Shown: one piece after another, positions 60,955 to 61,037 of the stretch | How positions within the stretch are numbered: position 1 is the first letter of the stretch | How the letters are laid out: every line of letters starts with the position of its first letter | DNA from: Cytophagaceae bacterium | GTDB lineage: Bacteria; Bacteroidota; Bacteroidia; Cytophagales; Flexibacteraceae | DNA: 61,037 nucleotides | Assembly (NCBI GenBank): GCA_027490155.1 | Contig: JAIXYP010000063.1 | Coordinates: forward strand, 1-61,037 | Direction of reading: 5' to 3' | Made by a program: the position numbers and the translations under genes | Notes under the pieces: generated by a model | Databases searched by the model: none | Told to the model about the DNA's origin: nothing | Seen by the model: only the letters and a program-made list of their open reading frames with translations

Positions 60955-61037
60955 CAATCCCAAACGGAACAACAGCCGGTAAGAAAGGGAAAAACGAAAC
61001 GAAAGTTTCACTTGACAAGAGCAAACGAGCGAGGTCA

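Noticed and set aside
60799-61011. 70-codon minus-strand frame upstream of anmK
   Set aside because: It overlaps the AT-rich promoter region and has no family resemblance.
1-61037. tRNA or rRNA genes in intergenic gaps
   Set aside because: I looked for T-loop GTTCGAnnC signatures and conserved 16S/23S ends in all gaps and found none; a tRNAscan-SE or Infernal run would be decisive.

Overview
The window comes from a member of the Bacteroidota, probably a non-Bacteroides lineage of the Chitinophagales/Saprospirales/Sphingobacteriales kind. The phylum call rests on type IX secretion system (T9SS) C-terminal sorting domains of types A and B, a PorP/SprF protein, a PID-CTERM-like small protein, WG repeats, a GIN-domain (DUF2807) lipoprotein and a bacilliredoxin. 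Promoters of the TTG-N19/20-TAnnTTTG class typical of this phylum also appear, with almost no Shine-Dalgarno sequences. Genus and species cannot be fixed from the sequence. There is no transposase, integrase, CRISPR array, tRNA or rRNA gene in view. The block reads as chromosomal core genes around one large surface-protein locus.

Left part (1-8717): the start of rpsU, two tandem periplasmic double-FKBP proteins and a DHH/DHHA1 phosphoesterase lie on the minus strand. Ribonuclease HII diverges from them. A small frameshifted coiled-coil gene, an EamA permease and DNA polymerase I follow on the minus strand.

Central surface locus (9041-28956): a PID-CTERM-like mini-protein and a 1405-residue beta-helix protein with a type A T9SS signal are read leftward. 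From the same 350-bp intergenic region a 4422-residue giant is read rightward. It has five beta-helix modules, two of them a 2208-bp tandem duplication, then nine Ig-like repeats and a type B T9SS domain. It is followed at once by a PorP/SprF barrel fused to an OmpA-like peptidoglycan-binding domain. The pair resembles SprB/SprF-like cargo and partner pairs, and is the most unusual part of the window.

Right half (29097-61037): housekeeping and envelope genes dominate. They include msrA, pspC, an OmpA/TPR lipoprotein, a YggS-type PLP protein, a GIN-domain lipoprotein, two TonB-like proteins, a GH13 lipoprotein, a BaiN-type flavoprotein, an acetyltransferase and a WG-repeat protein. Further on are a thioredoxin-like 2Fe-2S ferredoxin, an uncharacterised operon of two paralogous lipoproteins next to a probable outer-membrane barrel gene, pheT, another T9SS type A protein, a bacilliredoxin, a DUF59 Fe-S protein and an M61 peptidase. 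The last genes are a small membrane protein with an 18-T tract, crcB, a GT4 glycosyltransferase, rplU-rpmA, hldD, an SDR, a guanine deaminase and anmK. Most transcription units end in clear hairpin terminators. At the right edge a promoter-like sequence points to a further plus-strand transcript outside the window.
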